64,000 bases of DNA from Collinsella aerofaciens (lineage in GTDB: Bacteria > Actinomycetota > Coriobacteriia > Coriobacteriales > Coriobacteriaceae), in the NCBI RefSeq assembly GCF_015552075.1, contig NZ_JADNDZ010000121.1, positions 49,778-113,777 on the forward strand, given 5' to 3'. Below are positions 55,317-64,000 of the stretch, in pieces; position 1 is the first letter of the stretch; every line of letters starts with the position of its first letter. The notes under the pieces were generated by a model. It worked only from the letters and a program-made list of their open reading frames with translations. It searched no databases and was not told the origin of the DNA. The position numbers and the translations under genes were made by a program.

Positions 55317-56090
55317 CTACATCGCCATTCCGCCGTCGACGCGTACGACTTCGCCCGTAATGTAGGCAGCCGCATCGCTCACTAAAAATCGCACCACACC
55401 GGCCACCTCTTCGGGCTGCGCCATACGCTTAAGGGGAATCTGCTCCTCGGTTACCGTACGCACCTTCTCCGAGAGCTTTGCCGTCATATCCGTCTCGACA
55501 AACCCGGGGGCAACCGCGTTCACTCGTACGCCGCGGGGCGCAAGCTCGCGCGCCACCGCCTTGGTCAGGCCGATCACGCCCGCCTTGGAGGCAGCGTAGT
55601 TGGCTTGCCCGGCATTGCCCATCAGGCCCACGACCGAGCTCATGTTGACGACGCAACCGCCGCGCTGGCGCATAAAGGTCTTGGTGAGCGCGCGCATCAT
55701 GTTGAATGTTCCCTTGAGATTGACGTCGAGCACGCGGTCGAAGGCGTCATCGCCCATGCGCATGAGCAGGCCATCGCGGGTGATGCCAGCGTTGTTGACG
55801 AGCGCCCAAATGGAGCCAAAGTCGTTGAGGACCGCTTCCACGCACGCGTTGACGGCAGCGGGGTCGGCCACGTCACATTGATATGAGCGCGCCGTGGCGC
55901 CAGCCGCCTCGCAGGTGTCGCACGTCTCGCGCGCCGCATCGAGGCTGCCGGCATAGACGACGGCGATATCGTAGCCATCCTCCGCCAGACCGATAGCGCA
56001 GGCGCGGCCGATACCCCGCGAGCCGCCCGTGACCAGTGCCACGCGACGTGAGTCGTTGCGCTCGAGCGCGCCATTGTTCAAGTTGCCCAT
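55317..56090 (-). CDS. fabG: 3-oxoacyl-ACP reductase
   Basis: The 257-residue short-chain dehydrogenase has TGGSRGIGR (nucleotide binding), NNAG, the catalytic serine in VVNMSSVVGL and NYAASKAGVIG (Tyr and Lys). AAAGGA precedes the ATG. Confidence 0.95.
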   Translation of the reverse strand: MGNLNNGALERNDSRRVALVTGGSRGIGRACAIGLAEDGYDIAVVYAGSLDAARETCDTCEAAGATARSYQCDVADPAAVNACVEAVLNDFGSIWALVNNAGITRDGLLMRMGDDAFDRVLDVNLKGTFNMMRALTKTFMRQRGGCVVNMSSVVGLMGNAGQANYAASKAGVIGLTKAVARELAPRGVRVNAVAPGFVETDMTAKLSEKVRTVTEEQIPLKRMAQPEEVAGVVRFLVSDAAAYITGEVVRVDGGMAM

Positions 56091-56120
56091 GTCATTCCTT
56101 TCGGGTTACAGCCCTGTGGA

Positions 56121-57047
56121 CTATGCAAGCTCGTCGGCAATAGCTGCGACCTGCTCGGCCGTTTCGCACGAATACACGCGAACATCGCTCAGCGTACGCT
56201 TGACCAGGCCCGACAGGGTTTTGCCAGGGCCGACCTCAATAAACGTGTCGATGCCCTGATCCTGCAGAGCATGCAGCGTATCGACCCAGCGTACGGCATG
56301 GCTCACCTGATTGGCCAAGACATCCGATGCCGTCTGGGGGTCCGCCGGATAGGGCGCCGCTGTCATATTTGCCAAAACAGGAATGAGCAACGGGGACGGC
56401 GCGTGACCGGCCTCAATATATGCGGCAAGGCCACAGGTCGCCTCGGCCATATAGGGGCTATGAAATGCACCCGACACCGCGACCTTCATGGCGCGGCCGC
56501 CAGCCTCTTTTACTAGGACGTCGAGCTCCTGCAGCGCCTCGGGCGCTCCGGCCACAACCGTCTGCTGTGGGCTGTTGTAGTTGACTGGCCAGCAGTCCTC
56601 GCCGGCCTGTTTTGCCAGGCCCTCGACTTGCGCCGCATCGAGCTTGATGACGGCGCGCATGCCGCCCGGATGGCGCTCGGCAGCCGCGGCCATCAGCGCC
56701 GCGCGCTCGCACACGAGCTCAAAGCCCGCTCGCGTATCGAACGCCCCCGCAAAGGTGAGCGCGGCGACCTCGCCCAGCGAGAATCCCGCACAGGCGGCAG
56801 GTACCACGCCGCGCTCACGCAGGGCGGCAGCCGCTGCCAGGTCGTGAACGAACACGCACGGCTGCGTGTTCTCGGTCTGCGAGAGCTCCTCCTTGGAGGC
56901 ACTCCGGCATTGCTCGCTGGTCCCCGGGCGCACCTCGTCGGCAATGGCGAACACCTCGGCGGCCGCCGGCGATGTCTCGATCAAGTCGACGCCCATCGCG
57001 GGGTGCTGGGCACCCTGGCCGGCAAACAAAAACGCTACGCCACCCAT
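56121..57047 (-). CDS. fabD: Malonyl-CoA:ACP transacylase
   Basis: The 308-residue protein has FLFAGQGAQHPAMG and the catalytic serine S90 in AGFSLGEVAAL. The usual GHSLG is GFSLG here, a substitution seen in other FabD groups as GLSLG. The ATG at 57047 (or GTG at 57053) overlaps the end of fabK by 13 bases. Confidence 0.93.
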   Translation of the reverse strand: MGGVAFLFAGQGAQHPAMGVDLIETSPAAAEVFAIADEVRPGTSEQCRSASKEELSQTENTQPCVFVHDLAAAAALRERGVVPAACAGFSLGEVAALTFAGAFDTRAGFELVCERAALMAAAAERHPGGMRAVIKLDAAQVEGLAKQAGEDCWPVNYNSPQQTVVAGAPEALQELDVLVKEAGGRAMKVAVSGAFHSPYMAEATCGLAAYIEAGHAPSPLLIPVLANMTAAPYPADPQTASDVLANQVSHAVRWVDTLHALQDQGIDTFIEVGPGKTLSGLVKRTLSDVRVYSCETAEQVAAIADELA

Positions 57048-57979
57048 GCGCACGCACCCTTCAGGACGTGCTCGGCGCCATCGACCAGGTCGTCAACGAT
57101 TTCGCGTGCGCTCTGGCGCTCGTTGACCATGCCGGCAATCTGTCCACACAAAAACGAACCCTCTTCGTAGTTGCCGTCCTTGGCGGCCTTACGCAGCGCA
57201 CCGGTTCCCATAGCACCGAGCTCCTCGGCACTCGCGCCGGAACCCTCGCTCTTGACATAGGCGTTGGTGAAGGGGCTCTTGAGGGCGCGCACTGGATGTC
57301 CCGTCGAGCGACCGGTCGCACGCGTTGAAGTGTCGTTGGCCTTCAGGACCATCTCTTTGTACTGCTCCGAGACGGTGCACTCGTCTGCGACCAGAAAGCG
57401 CGTACCCACTTGCACGCCTTCGGCGCCCAGCATAAAGGCGGCCGCCACGCCGCGGCCGTCGGCAATACCGCCGGCGGCCACGACGGGAATGTCAACCGCA
57501 TCGACGACCTGCGGCACCAGTGCCATCGTCGAGGTCTCGCCAATATGGCCGCCCGATTCGGTACCCTCGGCAACAACCGCCGTGGCTCCACGACGTGCCA
57601 CGAGGCGCGCCAGCGCCACCGAGGCAACGACCGGGATGACCTTGATGCCCGCCTCGTTCCACGCCTTCATGTACTTGGCGGGATTGCCGGCGCCCGTCAC
57701 GACGACCGGCACTCGCTCGTCAATCACGACCTGTGCAACCTCGTCGGCAAACGGGCTCATGAGCATGACGTTGACGCCAAAGGGCTTATCCGTCTTGGCG
57801 CGCAGCTCATGAATCTGGTCGCGAAGCCAGTTGGCGTCGGCGTTCATGGCCGCGATGATGCCTAAGCCACCCGCCTCGGACACTGCGGACGCAAGCGAGG
57901 CATCGGCAATCCAGGCCATACCGCCCTGGAACACGGGCTTTTCGATGCCGAGCAGATCGCAGAGAGGAGTCTTGAGCAT
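57035..57979 (-). CDS. fabK: Enoyl-ACP reductase II, FMN-dependent
   Basis: The 314-residue protein has the nitronate-monooxygenase/FabK TIM barrel: PVFQGGMAWIADASLASAV, GVNVMLM, VTGAGNP and the flavin segment VAAGGIADGRGVAAAFMLGA. FabK replaces FabI and is resistant to triclosan-type inhibitors. The start is 2 bases after the acpP stop. Confidence 0.94.
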   Translation of the reverse strand: MLKTPLCDLLGIEKPVFQGGMAWIADASLASAVSEAGGLGIIAAMNADANWLRDQIHELRAKTDKPFGVNVMLMSPFADEVAQVVIDERVPVVVTGAGNPAKYMKAWNEAGIKVIPVVASVALARLVARRGATAVVAEGTESGGHIGETSTMALVPQVVDAVDIPVVAAGGIADGRGVAAAFMLGAEGVQVGTRFLVADECTVSEQYKEMVLKANDTSTRATGRSTGHPVRALKSPFTNAYVKSEGSGASAEELGAMGTGALRKAAKDGNYEEGSFLCGQIAGMVNERQSAREIVDDLVDGAEHVLKGACAWVA

Positions 57980-57981
57980 CT

Positions 57982-58218
57982 CTACTTCTCCAATGCCGCC
58001 TCGACCGTATCGGCGAACTCGCCGACCGTCTTGGGGTTCTCCTCGGTATCGAGCTGGATGCCAAACTCGTCCTCGACGGCAACGAGGATCTCGACGGTGC
58101 CCAGGCTGTCGAGACCAATCTCCTCGAGCGTGGACTCGGGCTTCATCTCGACATCGTCAAGACCGGCGGTCTCGCGGATAACGTCGCAAACGCGCTCGAA
58201 GGTCTTCTGATCTGCCAT
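57982..58218 (-). CDS. acpP: Acyl carrier protein
   Basis: The 78-residue acidic protein has the phosphopantetheine serine S38 in GLDSLGTVE. The ATG at 58218 follows AAAGGAG. It lies between fabH and fabK. Confidence 0.95.
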   Translation of the reverse strand: MADQKTFERVCDVIRETAGLDDVEMKPESTLEEIGLDSLGTVEILVAVEDEFGIQLDTEENPKTVGEFADTVEAALEK

Positions 58219-58269
58219 GGTAGTTCTCCTTTGGTTGTGCCCTAGGGCGTTTTTATTTCCTATGTGCGA

Positions 58270-59229
58270 CTACTTCCAACGAAGCAGATAGCCACCTATA
58301 TCCAGACCGGCGCCAAATCCAACCAAGGCGATGGTGTCGCCTGTGTGAAGTGCACCGGCGTTTGCCAGCCGGTCGAAGGCAAGCGGAATGCATGCGCTCG
58401 AGATGTTGCCGGTTTCACGCAACGTGCGAACCACGCGCTCGTCCGGCACGCCCAGGCGCTTGACCGCCTGGCTCAGGATTCGTTCGTTAGCCTGATGGAA
58501 TACAAAATGATCGATGTCTTCGACCAAAATGCCCGCATCGATCGCAAGCTTATGGACCGTGTCGCAGATGGCGTTGACGCCGAACTTGAACACGCGGCGG
58601 CCATTCATGGACAGCACGCTCGCGCTATCTGCGGAAGCCTTAAACGGCGAGGTACCGACCAGACCGGGAACGCGCAACGTCTCGACGTCGGGCGCCGTCA
58701 AAAGCTCAACGGCAAGGGGGTTGTCTCCCCCAGCTTCAATCACTGCGGCGCCTGCCCCATCGCCAAAAAGCACGCAGGTGGCACGGTCGGTCCAGTCGAG
58801 CGCGCGCGTCATCTGCTCGGCAGCAACAACAAGCACGCGCTCGGCACGGCTGCGAGCGATATAGCCCTCGGCGACATCGAGCGCAAATACGAAGCCGGCA
58901 CAAGCCGCCGAGACATCGAAGGCAGGGCACGTCGCGCCTAGTCGCTCAGCAACGGCACACGCCTCAGCGGGAACAAGGTGGTCACCCGTCGTCGTCGAGC
59001 AGACGATCAGATCCAGCTGGCTCGCGTCGATTCCGGACACCTGGAGTGCCCGCTCGCTCGCCGCTACTGCAAGGTCGTCAAGTGACTCGGTGGTGCAGAC
59101 GTGGCGGCTCTTGATACCTGTGCGAGTAAAAATCCACTCATCCGAGGTATCGAGGAACTCAGACAGCTCGTCATTGGAAACACTGCGCTCAGGAAGTGCC
59201 GAACCTGTTCCAAGAATCGTGAAACCCAT
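58270..59229 (-). CDS. fabH: 3-oxoacyl-ACP synthase III, start of the fab operon
   Basis: The 319-residue enzyme has C110 in DVSAACAGFVFAL, a histidine in VFHQANERI and an asparagine in ETGNISSA. It condenses acetyl-CoA with malonyl-ACP to start chains. I chose the ATG at 59229 because AAAGGAGG lies upstream; the frame is open further without a signal. It is the first gene of the ten-gene leftward operon and has paired operator-like sites upstream. Confidence 0.96.
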   Translation of the reverse strand: MGFTILGTGSALPERSVSNDELSEFLDTSDEWIFTRTGIKSRHVCTTESLDDLAVAASERALQVSGIDASQLDLIVCSTTTGDHLVPAEACAVAERLGATCPAFDVSAACAGFVFALDVAEGYIARSRAERVLVVAAEQMTRALDWTDRATCVLFGDGAGAAVIEAGGDNPLAVELLTAPDVETLRVPGLVGTSPFKASADSASVLSMNGRRVFKFGVNAICDTVHKLAIDAGILVEDIDHFVFHQANERILSQAVKRLGVPDERVVRTLRETGNISSACIPLAFDRLANAGALHTGDTIALVGFGAGLDIGGYLLRWK

Positions 59230-59247
59230 CACTAACCTCCTTTGAGT

Positions 59248-59312
59248 TGTTGACGTGTTTACATCGACCAAGAGAGGATAACGCATTTCAGTCTTTGTTG
59301 ACGTGTTAACAT
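59248..59312. promoter_or_regulatory. Paired operator-like repeats upstream of fabH
   Basis: Two 17-base sites, TGTTGACGTGTTTACAT (59248-59264) and TGTTGACGTGTTAACAT (59296-59312), differ at one base and are 48 bases apart. A minus-strand TATCCT between them could be the fab -10 box. The sites could bind a fatty-acid regulator of FapR, FabT or another family; the type is not known. The second also lies within the birA upstream region, so both genes could be controlled together. Confidence 0.6.
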
Positions 59313-59405
59313 TAAATTGTCCAAATGCGACAAAGGCTTCACATTGTGTCTATCTCTCGACACCATTGCGTCATTCACTTATTCAATAAGGAGGTAGCAG
59401 CCGCT

Positions 59406-60182
59406 ATGGATGCCCAATTAACGATTGTCGACGTAACCGGATCGACCAACGATGACCTGCTCGAGGCAGGAAAACAGGGTGCGCCGCACGGCACAGGACT
59501 TGCCGCCCGCGCGCAAACGGCAGGACGCGGCCGGCGCGGCCACAAGTGGGATTCAACCGCCGGCAACCTATTGCTTTCGATTGTCCTGCGTCCATGCGTT
59601 AATCCCGCAAAGTACTCTGGTCTTGCCGCCGTCAGCGGCCTAGCGGTGCTCGAAGCACTCGAAAAGCAGGGTCTTGCAAACGAGATTCGCCTTAAATGGC
59701 CCAACGACCTGGTCGCGCGAGGACGCAAGCTCGGCGGCATTCTGGTCGAGGCCGCACGCGATAACGAAGGCAAACCTTTCGCCGTCTGCGGCATTGGTGT
59801 CAACGTAAACTACACGCCCCAAGAGGTGCCCGATGGCGGCCTGGCGGCAATTGGCCTCTCGGACCTTAACGAGAGCGTTCCCACCGTCAACATGCTCCTC
59901 GATGAGGTCTATCACGCAGTTATAGACGCTGTAGATGCGTGGGCAGAGCGTCTTAACGCCATGGAAGAAGACGGCGGACCGCTCGCGCCCGTCCACGGCG
60001 AATATGTCACTCACCTCAATTGGATTGGGGAGCACGTTATCGCCCGTTCCCCTGCCGGCGACGAGCTGGCACGCGGCATCTTTAAAACCGTCGATGGCTT
60101 TGGTCGCGCGTGTATCGAAACGGAAGGCGGTTTGCGATTCTTCCATTTTGAGGAGGCATCGCTGCGTCCCGCGAGCGAATAG
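59406..60182 (+). CDS. birA: Biotin--[acetyl-CoA-carboxylase] ligase, catalytic form
   Basis: BirA attaches biotin to BCCP (AccB). The 258-residue protein has the biotin-binding loop GRGRRGHKW at 40-48, LKWPNDL and the C-terminal SH3-like domain. It lacks the N-terminal helix-turn-helix, so it is not a DNA-binding repressor. GGAGG lies 11 bases before the ATG, a slightly long spacing. It is divergent from the fab operon that makes its substrate. Confidence 0.93.
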   Translation: MDAQLTIVDVTGSTNDDLLEAGKQGAPHGTGLAARAQTAGRGRRGHKWDSTAGNLLLSIVLRPCVNPAKYSGLAAVSGLAVLEALEKQGLANEIRLKWPNDLVARGRKLGGILVEAARDNEGKPFAVCGIGVNVNYTPQEVPDGGLAAIGLSDLNESVPTVNMLLDEVYHAVIDAVDAWAERLNAMEEDGGPLAPVHGEYVTHLNWIGEHVIARSPAGDELARGIFKTVDGFGRACIETEGGLRFFHFEEASLRPASE

Positions 60183-60242
60183 GGCGCCACAGCCAGCCGC
60201 TCGGCAGCCTTATCCGGCGGTCTAATCCCATCATGCTAAACA

Positions 60243-60279
60243 AAAGGGCCCCGCTACCGTAACGGCAGCGGGGCCCTTT
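60243..60279. terminator. Bidirectional terminator between birA and rpsJ
   Basis: AAAGGGCCCCGCT and AGCGGGGCCCTTT are perfect 13-base arms with an 11-base centre. T- and A-runs lie on both sides. It ends the str operon (leftward) and birA (rightward). Confidence 0.95.
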
Positions 60280-60298
60280 AAGCTATGAGCGATATCGC

Positions 60299-60607
60299 TT
60301 AGAGCTTGATGTCGATGTCGACGCCAGCGGGGAGGTCGAGACGCATGAGCGAATCAACGGTGCCCGAGGTGGGGTCGAGAATGTCGATAAGGCGCTTGTG
60401 TGTGCGCATCTCGAACTGCTCACGGGAGTCCTTGTTCACGTGCGGCGAGCGGATAACCGTGTACAGGTTGCGCTCGGTGGGCAGGGGGACAGGACCGGAA
60501 ACGCGAGCGCCGGTCTTCTGAGCGGTCTCGACGATGAGCTTCGCGGACTGATCGACGACCTCGTGATCATAGCCCTTGAGGCGAATGCGGATCTTCTGGG
60601 TAGCCAA
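60299..60607 (-). CDS. rpsJ: 30S ribosomal protein S10, last gene of the str unit
   Basis: The 102-residue protein contains [16 protein letters not shown] and [22 protein letters not shown]. The start is TTG at 60605-60607, preceded by GGAGG. Normally S10 heads the S10 operon; here it is attached to fusA and followed by a terminator. tuf is absent from this position. Confidence 0.97.
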   Translation of the reverse strand: MATQKIRIRLKGYDHEVVDQSAKLIVETAQKTGARVSGPVPLPTERNLYTVIRSPHVNKDSREQFEMRTHKRLIDILDPTSGTVDSLMRLDLPAGVDIDIKL

Positions 60608-60668
60608 CTTAAACCTCCAAAGAGTGCGAGAGATGTTCTCGCAGGATTACGTAACAGGGAGCTCGAAC

Positions 60669-62768
60669 TTAGGCGTTCTTGCTCATGACCTCGTCCACGA
60701 TGGACTTGGGCGCAGGCTCATAAGAGTCGAACTGCATCGTGTAGGATGCACGGCCCTGGGTCTGGGAGCGAAGGTCGGTAGCGTAACCGAACATCTCGCC
60801 CAGCGGCACCTTGGCACGGATGAGCTTACTGTTCTTGCGATCCTCCATGCCCTCGATCTTGCCGCGGCGACCGGAGAGGTTGCCCATAACGTCGCCCATG
60901 TACTGCTCGGGGGTCTCGACCTCGACAGCCATGATCGGCTCGAGCAGCTGCGGGTCGGACTTCTTGAGGGCGTCCTTGATAGCCATGGAACCGGCGATCT
61001 TGAAGGCGGCCTCGGAGGAGTCGACCTCGTGGTAAGAACCGTCGAACAGGGTGACCTTGACGTCGAGGACCGGGAAGCCGGCGATAACACCGGTGTTCAG
61101 GGCCTCCTGGATGCCCTTGTCGATGGACGGGATGTACTCCTTGGGCACGACGCCGCCGACGATAGCGTTGACGAACTCGTAGCCGAAGCCCTCCTCCATC
61201 TTCTCGAGCTTGATGACGGCGTGGCCGTACTGACCGCGACCGCCGGACTGACGGACGAACTTGCCCTCAGCCTTCTCGACATCGTGACCAGCGGTCTCGC
61301 GGTAGGCGACCTGGGGCTTACCAACGTTAGCGTCAACCTTGAACTCACGGAGCAGACGGTCGACGATGATCTCGAGGTGCAGCTCGCCCATGCCGGCGAT
61401 GATGGTCTGGCCGGTCTCGTGGTTGGTGGACACCTGGAAGGTCGGGTCCTCCTCGGCGAGCTTGGTCAGAGCAAGGGACATCTTGTCCTGCTCGGCCTTG
61501 GTCTTGGGCTCGATGGCAACGTCGATAACGGGCTTAGCGAACTCGATCTTCTCGAGGACGATCTCCTTGCCCTCGGCGCACAGGGTGTCACCGGTGGTGG
61601 AGTTCTTGAAGCCGACGCAAGCGACGATGTCGCCAGCGGCAGCGTCGTCACGGTCGATACGCTCGGCGGCGTTCATCTCGAGGATGCGGCCGAGGCGCTC
61701 GCGCTGACCGTTGGAAGCGTTGACCACGTAGGAGCCGGACTCGGCGCGGCCGGAGTAAACGCGGACATAGGTGAGCTTACCGACGAACGGGTCGGTCATG
61801 ATCTTGAAGACCAGGCCGGAGAAGGGCTCGTCGAAGGAAGGATGACGCTGGATCTCCTCGCCGGTGTCCGGATCGGTACCGGTGACGGCCTCAACGTCGA
61901 GCGGGCTGGGCAGGTAGTCGACGACAGCGTCGAGCAGCTCCTGGACGCCCTTGTTCTTGTAGGCGGAGCCCACGAAGACGAGGTTGAGCTCGTTGGCCAG
62001 AACGCCCTTGCGCAGAGCAGCCTTGAGCTCCTCGACGGTGAAGTCCTCCTCCATGAGAATCTTCTCCATGAGCTCGTCGTCAAAGCTGGCAGCAGCGTCG
62101 AGGAGCTCCTCGCGCTTGGTGGCAGCGATGTCGGCAAACTCAGCCGGGATCTCGTCCATCGGCTCGGGGTAGGTCATGCCCTTCTCGTCGGCCTTGAAGT
62201 CCCATGCAGTCATGGTGACCAGGTCGATGACGCCCCAGAAGTTGTCCTCGGCGCCCATCGGGACCTGAGCGGCCACGGCGTTAGCGTCGAGACGATCCTT
62301 CATGGTCTCGATAGCGTTGAAGAAGTCAGCGCCCACGCGGTCATACTTGTTGATGAAGGCGATACGGGGGACGTTGAAGGTAGAAGCCTGACGCCAAACG
62401 GTCTCAGACTGGGGCTGAACGCCGGCAACGGCGTCGAAGACGGCGACAGCGCCATCGAGGACGCGCAGGCAGCGCTCGACCTCAGCGGTGAAGTCAACGT
62501 GGCCCGGGGTGTCGATGATCTGGATGCGGTAGTCCTTACCGTCCTTGTTCCAGAAGCACGTGGTAGCAGCGGAGGTAATGGTTACGCCGCGCTCCTGCTC
62601 CTGAACCATCCAGTCCATGGTGGCAGCGCCCTCATGAACCTCACCGATCTTGTGGGTCTTACCGGTGTAGTAAAGAATACGCTCGGTCGTGGTGGTCTTA
62701 CCGGCATCGATGTGGGCCATGATGCCGATGTTACGGGTATCGGAAAGCTTGTACTTAGGCTTAGCCAT
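60669..62768 (-). CDS. fusA: Translation elongation factor G
   Basis: The 699-residue GTPase drives ribosome translocation. The P-loop [12 protein letters not shown], the switch/G3 DTPGHVDFT and the G4 motif NKYD (instead of the more usual NKMD) are visible. The later domains are of normal length. It lies between rpsG and rpsJ, with no tuf in between. The ribosome site before the ATG is good. Confidence 0.98.
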   Translation of the reverse strand: MAKPKYKLSDTRNIGIMAHIDAGKTTTTERILYYTGKTHKIGEVHEGAATMDWMVQEQERGVTITSAATTCFWNKDGKDYRIQIIDTPGHVDFTAEVERCLRVLDGAVAVFDAVAGVQPQSETVWRQASTFNVPRIAFINKYDRVGADFFNAIETMKDRLDANAVAAQVPMGAEDNFWGVIDLVTMTAWDFKADEKGMTYPEPMDEIPAEFADIAATKREELLDAAASFDDELMEKILMEEDFTVEELKAALRKGVLANELNLVFVGSAYKNKGVQELLDAVVDYLPSPLDVEAVTGTDPDTGEEIQRHPSFDEPFSGLVFKIMTDPFVGKLTYVRVYSGRAESGSYVVNASNGQRERLGRILEMNAAERIDRDDAAAGDIVACVGFKNSTTGDTLCAEGKEIVLEKIEFAKPVIDVAIEPKTKAEQDKMSLALTKLAEEDPTFQVSTNHETGQTIIAGMGELHLEIIVDRLLREFKVDANVGKPQVAYRETAGHDVEKAEGKFVRQSGGRGQYGHAVIKLEKMEEGFGYEFVNAIVGGVVPKEYIPSIDKGIQEALNTGVIAGFPVLDVKVTLFDGSYHEVDSSEAAFKIAGSMAIKDALKKSDPQLLEPIMAVEVETPEQYMGDVMGNLSGRRGKIEGMEDRKNSKLIRAKVPLGEMFGYATDLRSQTQGRASYTMQFDSYEPAPKSIVDEVMSKNA

Positions 62769-62787
62769 GTTAGTTCCTTACCTTAAC

Positions 62788-63261
62788 TTACCAACGATAG
62801 TGAGAGAACGCGCGGTTGGCCTCGGCCATCTTGAAGACGTCCTCACGCTTCTTGACGGAAGCGCCCAGGCCGTTGGAAGCGTCGAGGATCTCGTTGGCGA
62901 GACGCTCGGCCATGGTCTTCTCCTTGCGAGCGCGGGAGAAGTTGACGATCCAGCGGATACCCAGAGCGGTGGAACGACGGGAGTTGACCTCCATCGGAAC
63001 CTGATAGGTAGCGCCACCGACACGCTTGGGCTTAACCTCGAGCGTGGGCTTGACGTTGTCCATAGCCTTCTTGAAGGTAGCGAGAGCGTCGCCACCCTCG
63101 GACTTCTCGGCAACGATCTCGAAAGCGGTGTAAACGATGCGCTCAGCGGTGGCCTTCTTGCCGTCAAGAAGGACCTTGTTGATGAGCTGAGTCACCAGGC
63201 GGTTGTTGTAAACGGCGTCAGGCTGAACCTCACGACGATTAGCTGCTGCACGACGCGGCAT
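62788..63261 (-). CDS. rpsG: 30S ribosomal protein S7
   Basis: The 157-residue protein begins [20 protein letters not shown] and has the [20 protein letters not shown] segment. It binds the 3' major domain of 16S rRNA. AAGGAG precedes the ATG. Confidence 0.97.
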   Translation of the reverse strand: MPRRAAANRREVQPDAVYNNRLVTQLINKVLLDGKKATAERIVYTAFEIVAEKSEGGDALATFKKAMDNVKPTLEVKPKRVGGATYQVPMEVNSRRSTALGIRWIVNFSRARKEKTMAERLANEILDASNGLGASVKKREDVFKMAEANRAFSHYRW

Positions 63262-63334
63262 GTGAAATCTCCTTAAGTGTCTACCGTGCGGCGCTTAGGC
63301 GGCACACGGCGAAAGTATCAAAACGTTATCTGGC

Positions 63335-63712
63335 TTATTTAGCCTTGGGGCGCTTAGCACCGTACTTGGAACGGGCCTGCATACGGTTCTGGACCGGAGC
63401 AGCGTCGTAGGCGCCACGGATGACGTGATAACGGACACCAGGGAGGTCACGGACACGACCGCCGCGGACGAGCACGATGGAGTGCTCCTGCAGGTTGTGG
63501 CCCTCACCCGGGATGTAAGCAGTAACTTCGATGCCGTTGACAAGGCGAACACGGGCAACCTTACGAAGAGCCGAGTTCGGCTTCTTGGGGCTCGTGGTGA
63601 AGACGCGGGTGCACACGCCGCGCTTCTGGGAGTTGTGCTGCAGAGCAGCGTTCTTGGACTTCTTGGGCACGGAACGACGGCCCTGGCGAACCAGCTGGTT
63701 AATAGTAGGCAA
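63335..63712 (-). CDS. rpsL: 30S ribosomal protein S12, start of the str operon
   Basis: The 125-residue protein has the conserved [11 protein letters not shown] opening, the [15 protein letters not shown] segment and the streptomycin-region [11 protein letters not shown]. The start is TTG at 63710-63712, six bases after AGGAG. It is the first gene of its unit with a good promoter upstream. Confidence 0.97.
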   Translation of the reverse strand: MPTINQLVRQGRRSVPKKSKNAALQHNSQKRGVCTRVFTTSPKKPNSALRKVARVRLVNGIEVTAYIPGEGHNLQEHSIVLVRGGRVRDLPGVRYHVIRGAYDAAPVQNRMQARSKYGAKRPKAK

Positions 63713-63805
63713 AGCGTACTCCTTCTCGAATGATTCCAGCTTTCTGTAAAGTGCAACGGCTTGAATCGAGGGGTCAGCATCCCCCTACGAAACACGCAGT
63801 TCGAT

Positions 63806-63834
63806 AGGATACGTGGCGTTAGCTGTGCCGTCAA
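63806..63834 (-). promoter_or_regulatory. Promoter of the rpsL-rpsG-fusA-rpsJ operon
   Basis: On the minus strand TTGACG (63829-63834) and TATCCT (63806-63811) are exactly 17 bases apart, about 100 bases before the rpsL start. Immediately upstream lies the shared motif at 63840-63858, in the position of an UP-element or regulator site. Confidence 0.7.
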
Positions 63835-63839
63835 CAGAC

Positions 63840-63858
63840 CACGCCGCCGGGCGTATCC
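63840..63858 (-). promoter_or_regulatory. Shared motif upstream of the rpsL promoter
   Basis: CACGCCGCCGGGCGTATCC matches 16 of 19 bases of the rplC-upstream block (CACGGCTGCGGGCGTATCC). It abuts the -35 of the rpsL promoter. The same family occurs upstream of rplB. Confidence 0.55.
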
Positions 63859-63893
63859 CAAAATAGCCATATTTCCGCAAAGCCTACACAAAA

Positions 63894-63925
63894 GGAATCC
63901 CCTCCTGTGCGCGGGGGCGGATTCC
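63894..63925 (-). terminator. Terminator of the gene upstream of rpsL
   Basis: GGAATCC (63894-63900) pairs with GGATTCC (63919-63925) with a GC-rich inner part. On the minus strand TTTTGTG follows. It probably ends the operon to the right (likely rpoC, not in the window), so rpsL starts fresh. Confidence 0.7.
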
Positions 63926-63945
63926 CGGCCCGGGCGGCCCGCTGT

Positions 63946-64000
63946 TTAAGTTTGCTGCTCTACAGTCCTGCGCAAGACGGAAAGCACATTAAGTGCTTTC
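63946..64000. repeat. 55-base element shared with the palindrome centre at 46.7 kb, cut by window end
   Basis: Fifty of 55 bases match 46669-46723. The hairpin GAAAGCAC-ATTAA-GTGCTTTC keeps pairing because both sides changed (A to G on one side, T to C on the other in the other copy). It lies between the upstream operon and its terminator. The right half is outside the window. Confidence 0.75.

Noticed and set aside
63713..63950. Leader-type autoregulatory RNA before rpsL formed by the shared 55-base element
   Set aside because: A terminator at 63894-63925 and the promoter at 63806-63834 place the element upstream of the rpsL transcript, so it cannot be its leader.

Overview
The window looks like a chromosomal piece from a high-GC gut actinobacterium of the class Coriobacteriia, most likely Collinsella or a close relative. 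I infer this from the protein sequences, the strong Shine-Dalgarno sites, the FabK-type fatty acid operon with a fused AccD-AccA, and the gene content. No database was searched.

Layout, left to right. (1) 1-2303: the 3' half of the spc ribosomal operon, reading leftward (rplE, rpsN, rpsH, rplF, rplR cut by the window edge). (2) 2.6-12.6 kb: left half of an anaerobic purine/urate catabolism island: molybdenum-hydroxylase maturation genes (XdhC-like, yqeB-like, yqeC, mobA-like), a dihydropyrimidinase-type hydA, ygeW, ygeY, diaminopropionate ammonia-lyase (ygeX/dpaL) and a divergent YheO-type regulator. (3) 12.7-23.6 kb: an accessory block with a proline-rich membrane protein, a three-repeat surface protein with an LAATG sorting signal, genes of unknown function, an exonuclease, a SIMPL-domain protein, a duplicated small hydrophobic-peptide locus, and two AAA ATPases with PD-(D/E)XK-like C-termini. 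Each ATPase is preceded by striking repeats. (4) 23.8-34.2 kb: right half of the purine island: a xanthine-dehydrogenase-type molybdenum hydroxylase, a four-cluster polyferredoxin, ygfK, ssnA, an NCS2 purine permease and a second divergent YheO-type regulator. (5) 34.3-40.1 kb: ridA, a U32 peptidase/rRNA hydroxylase homologue, a pseudouridine synthase, a DeoR regulator and a Gfo/Idh/MocA oxidoreductase. (6) 40.6-46.4 kb: the S10 operon from rplC to rplX. (7) 46.8-50.0 kb: a histidine phosphatase, a CDF metal transporter and a lone PTS EIIC. (8) 50.0-60.2 kb: a complete type II fatty acid and malonyl-CoA operon (fabH-acpP-fabK-fabD-fabG-fabF-accB-fabZ-accC-accDA) and divergent birA. (9) 60.3-64 kb: the str operon rpsL-rpsG-fusA-rpsJ.

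The most unusual large-scale feature is that the normally contiguous str-S10-spc supercluster is cut twice: about 14 kb (including the fab operon) between rpsJ and rplC, and about 38 kb (including the purine island) between rplX and rplE. The cut ends look functional: a canonical terminator follows rplX and a candidate promoter precedes rplE. This argues for a real rearrangement rather than an assembly join.

Functionally, the two purine halves make one pathway. The permease imports purine. The XDH-like enzyme, the polyferredoxin and YgfK form a flavin- and Fe-S-based redox module. HydA, SsnA, YgeW and YgeY probably open and shorten the ring product, and DpaL makes pyruvate and ammonia from a diaminopropionate-type intermediate. 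RidA nearby could remove the 2-aminoacrylate that DpaL releases. A yqeA-type carbamate kinase, common in such clusters, is not in this window.
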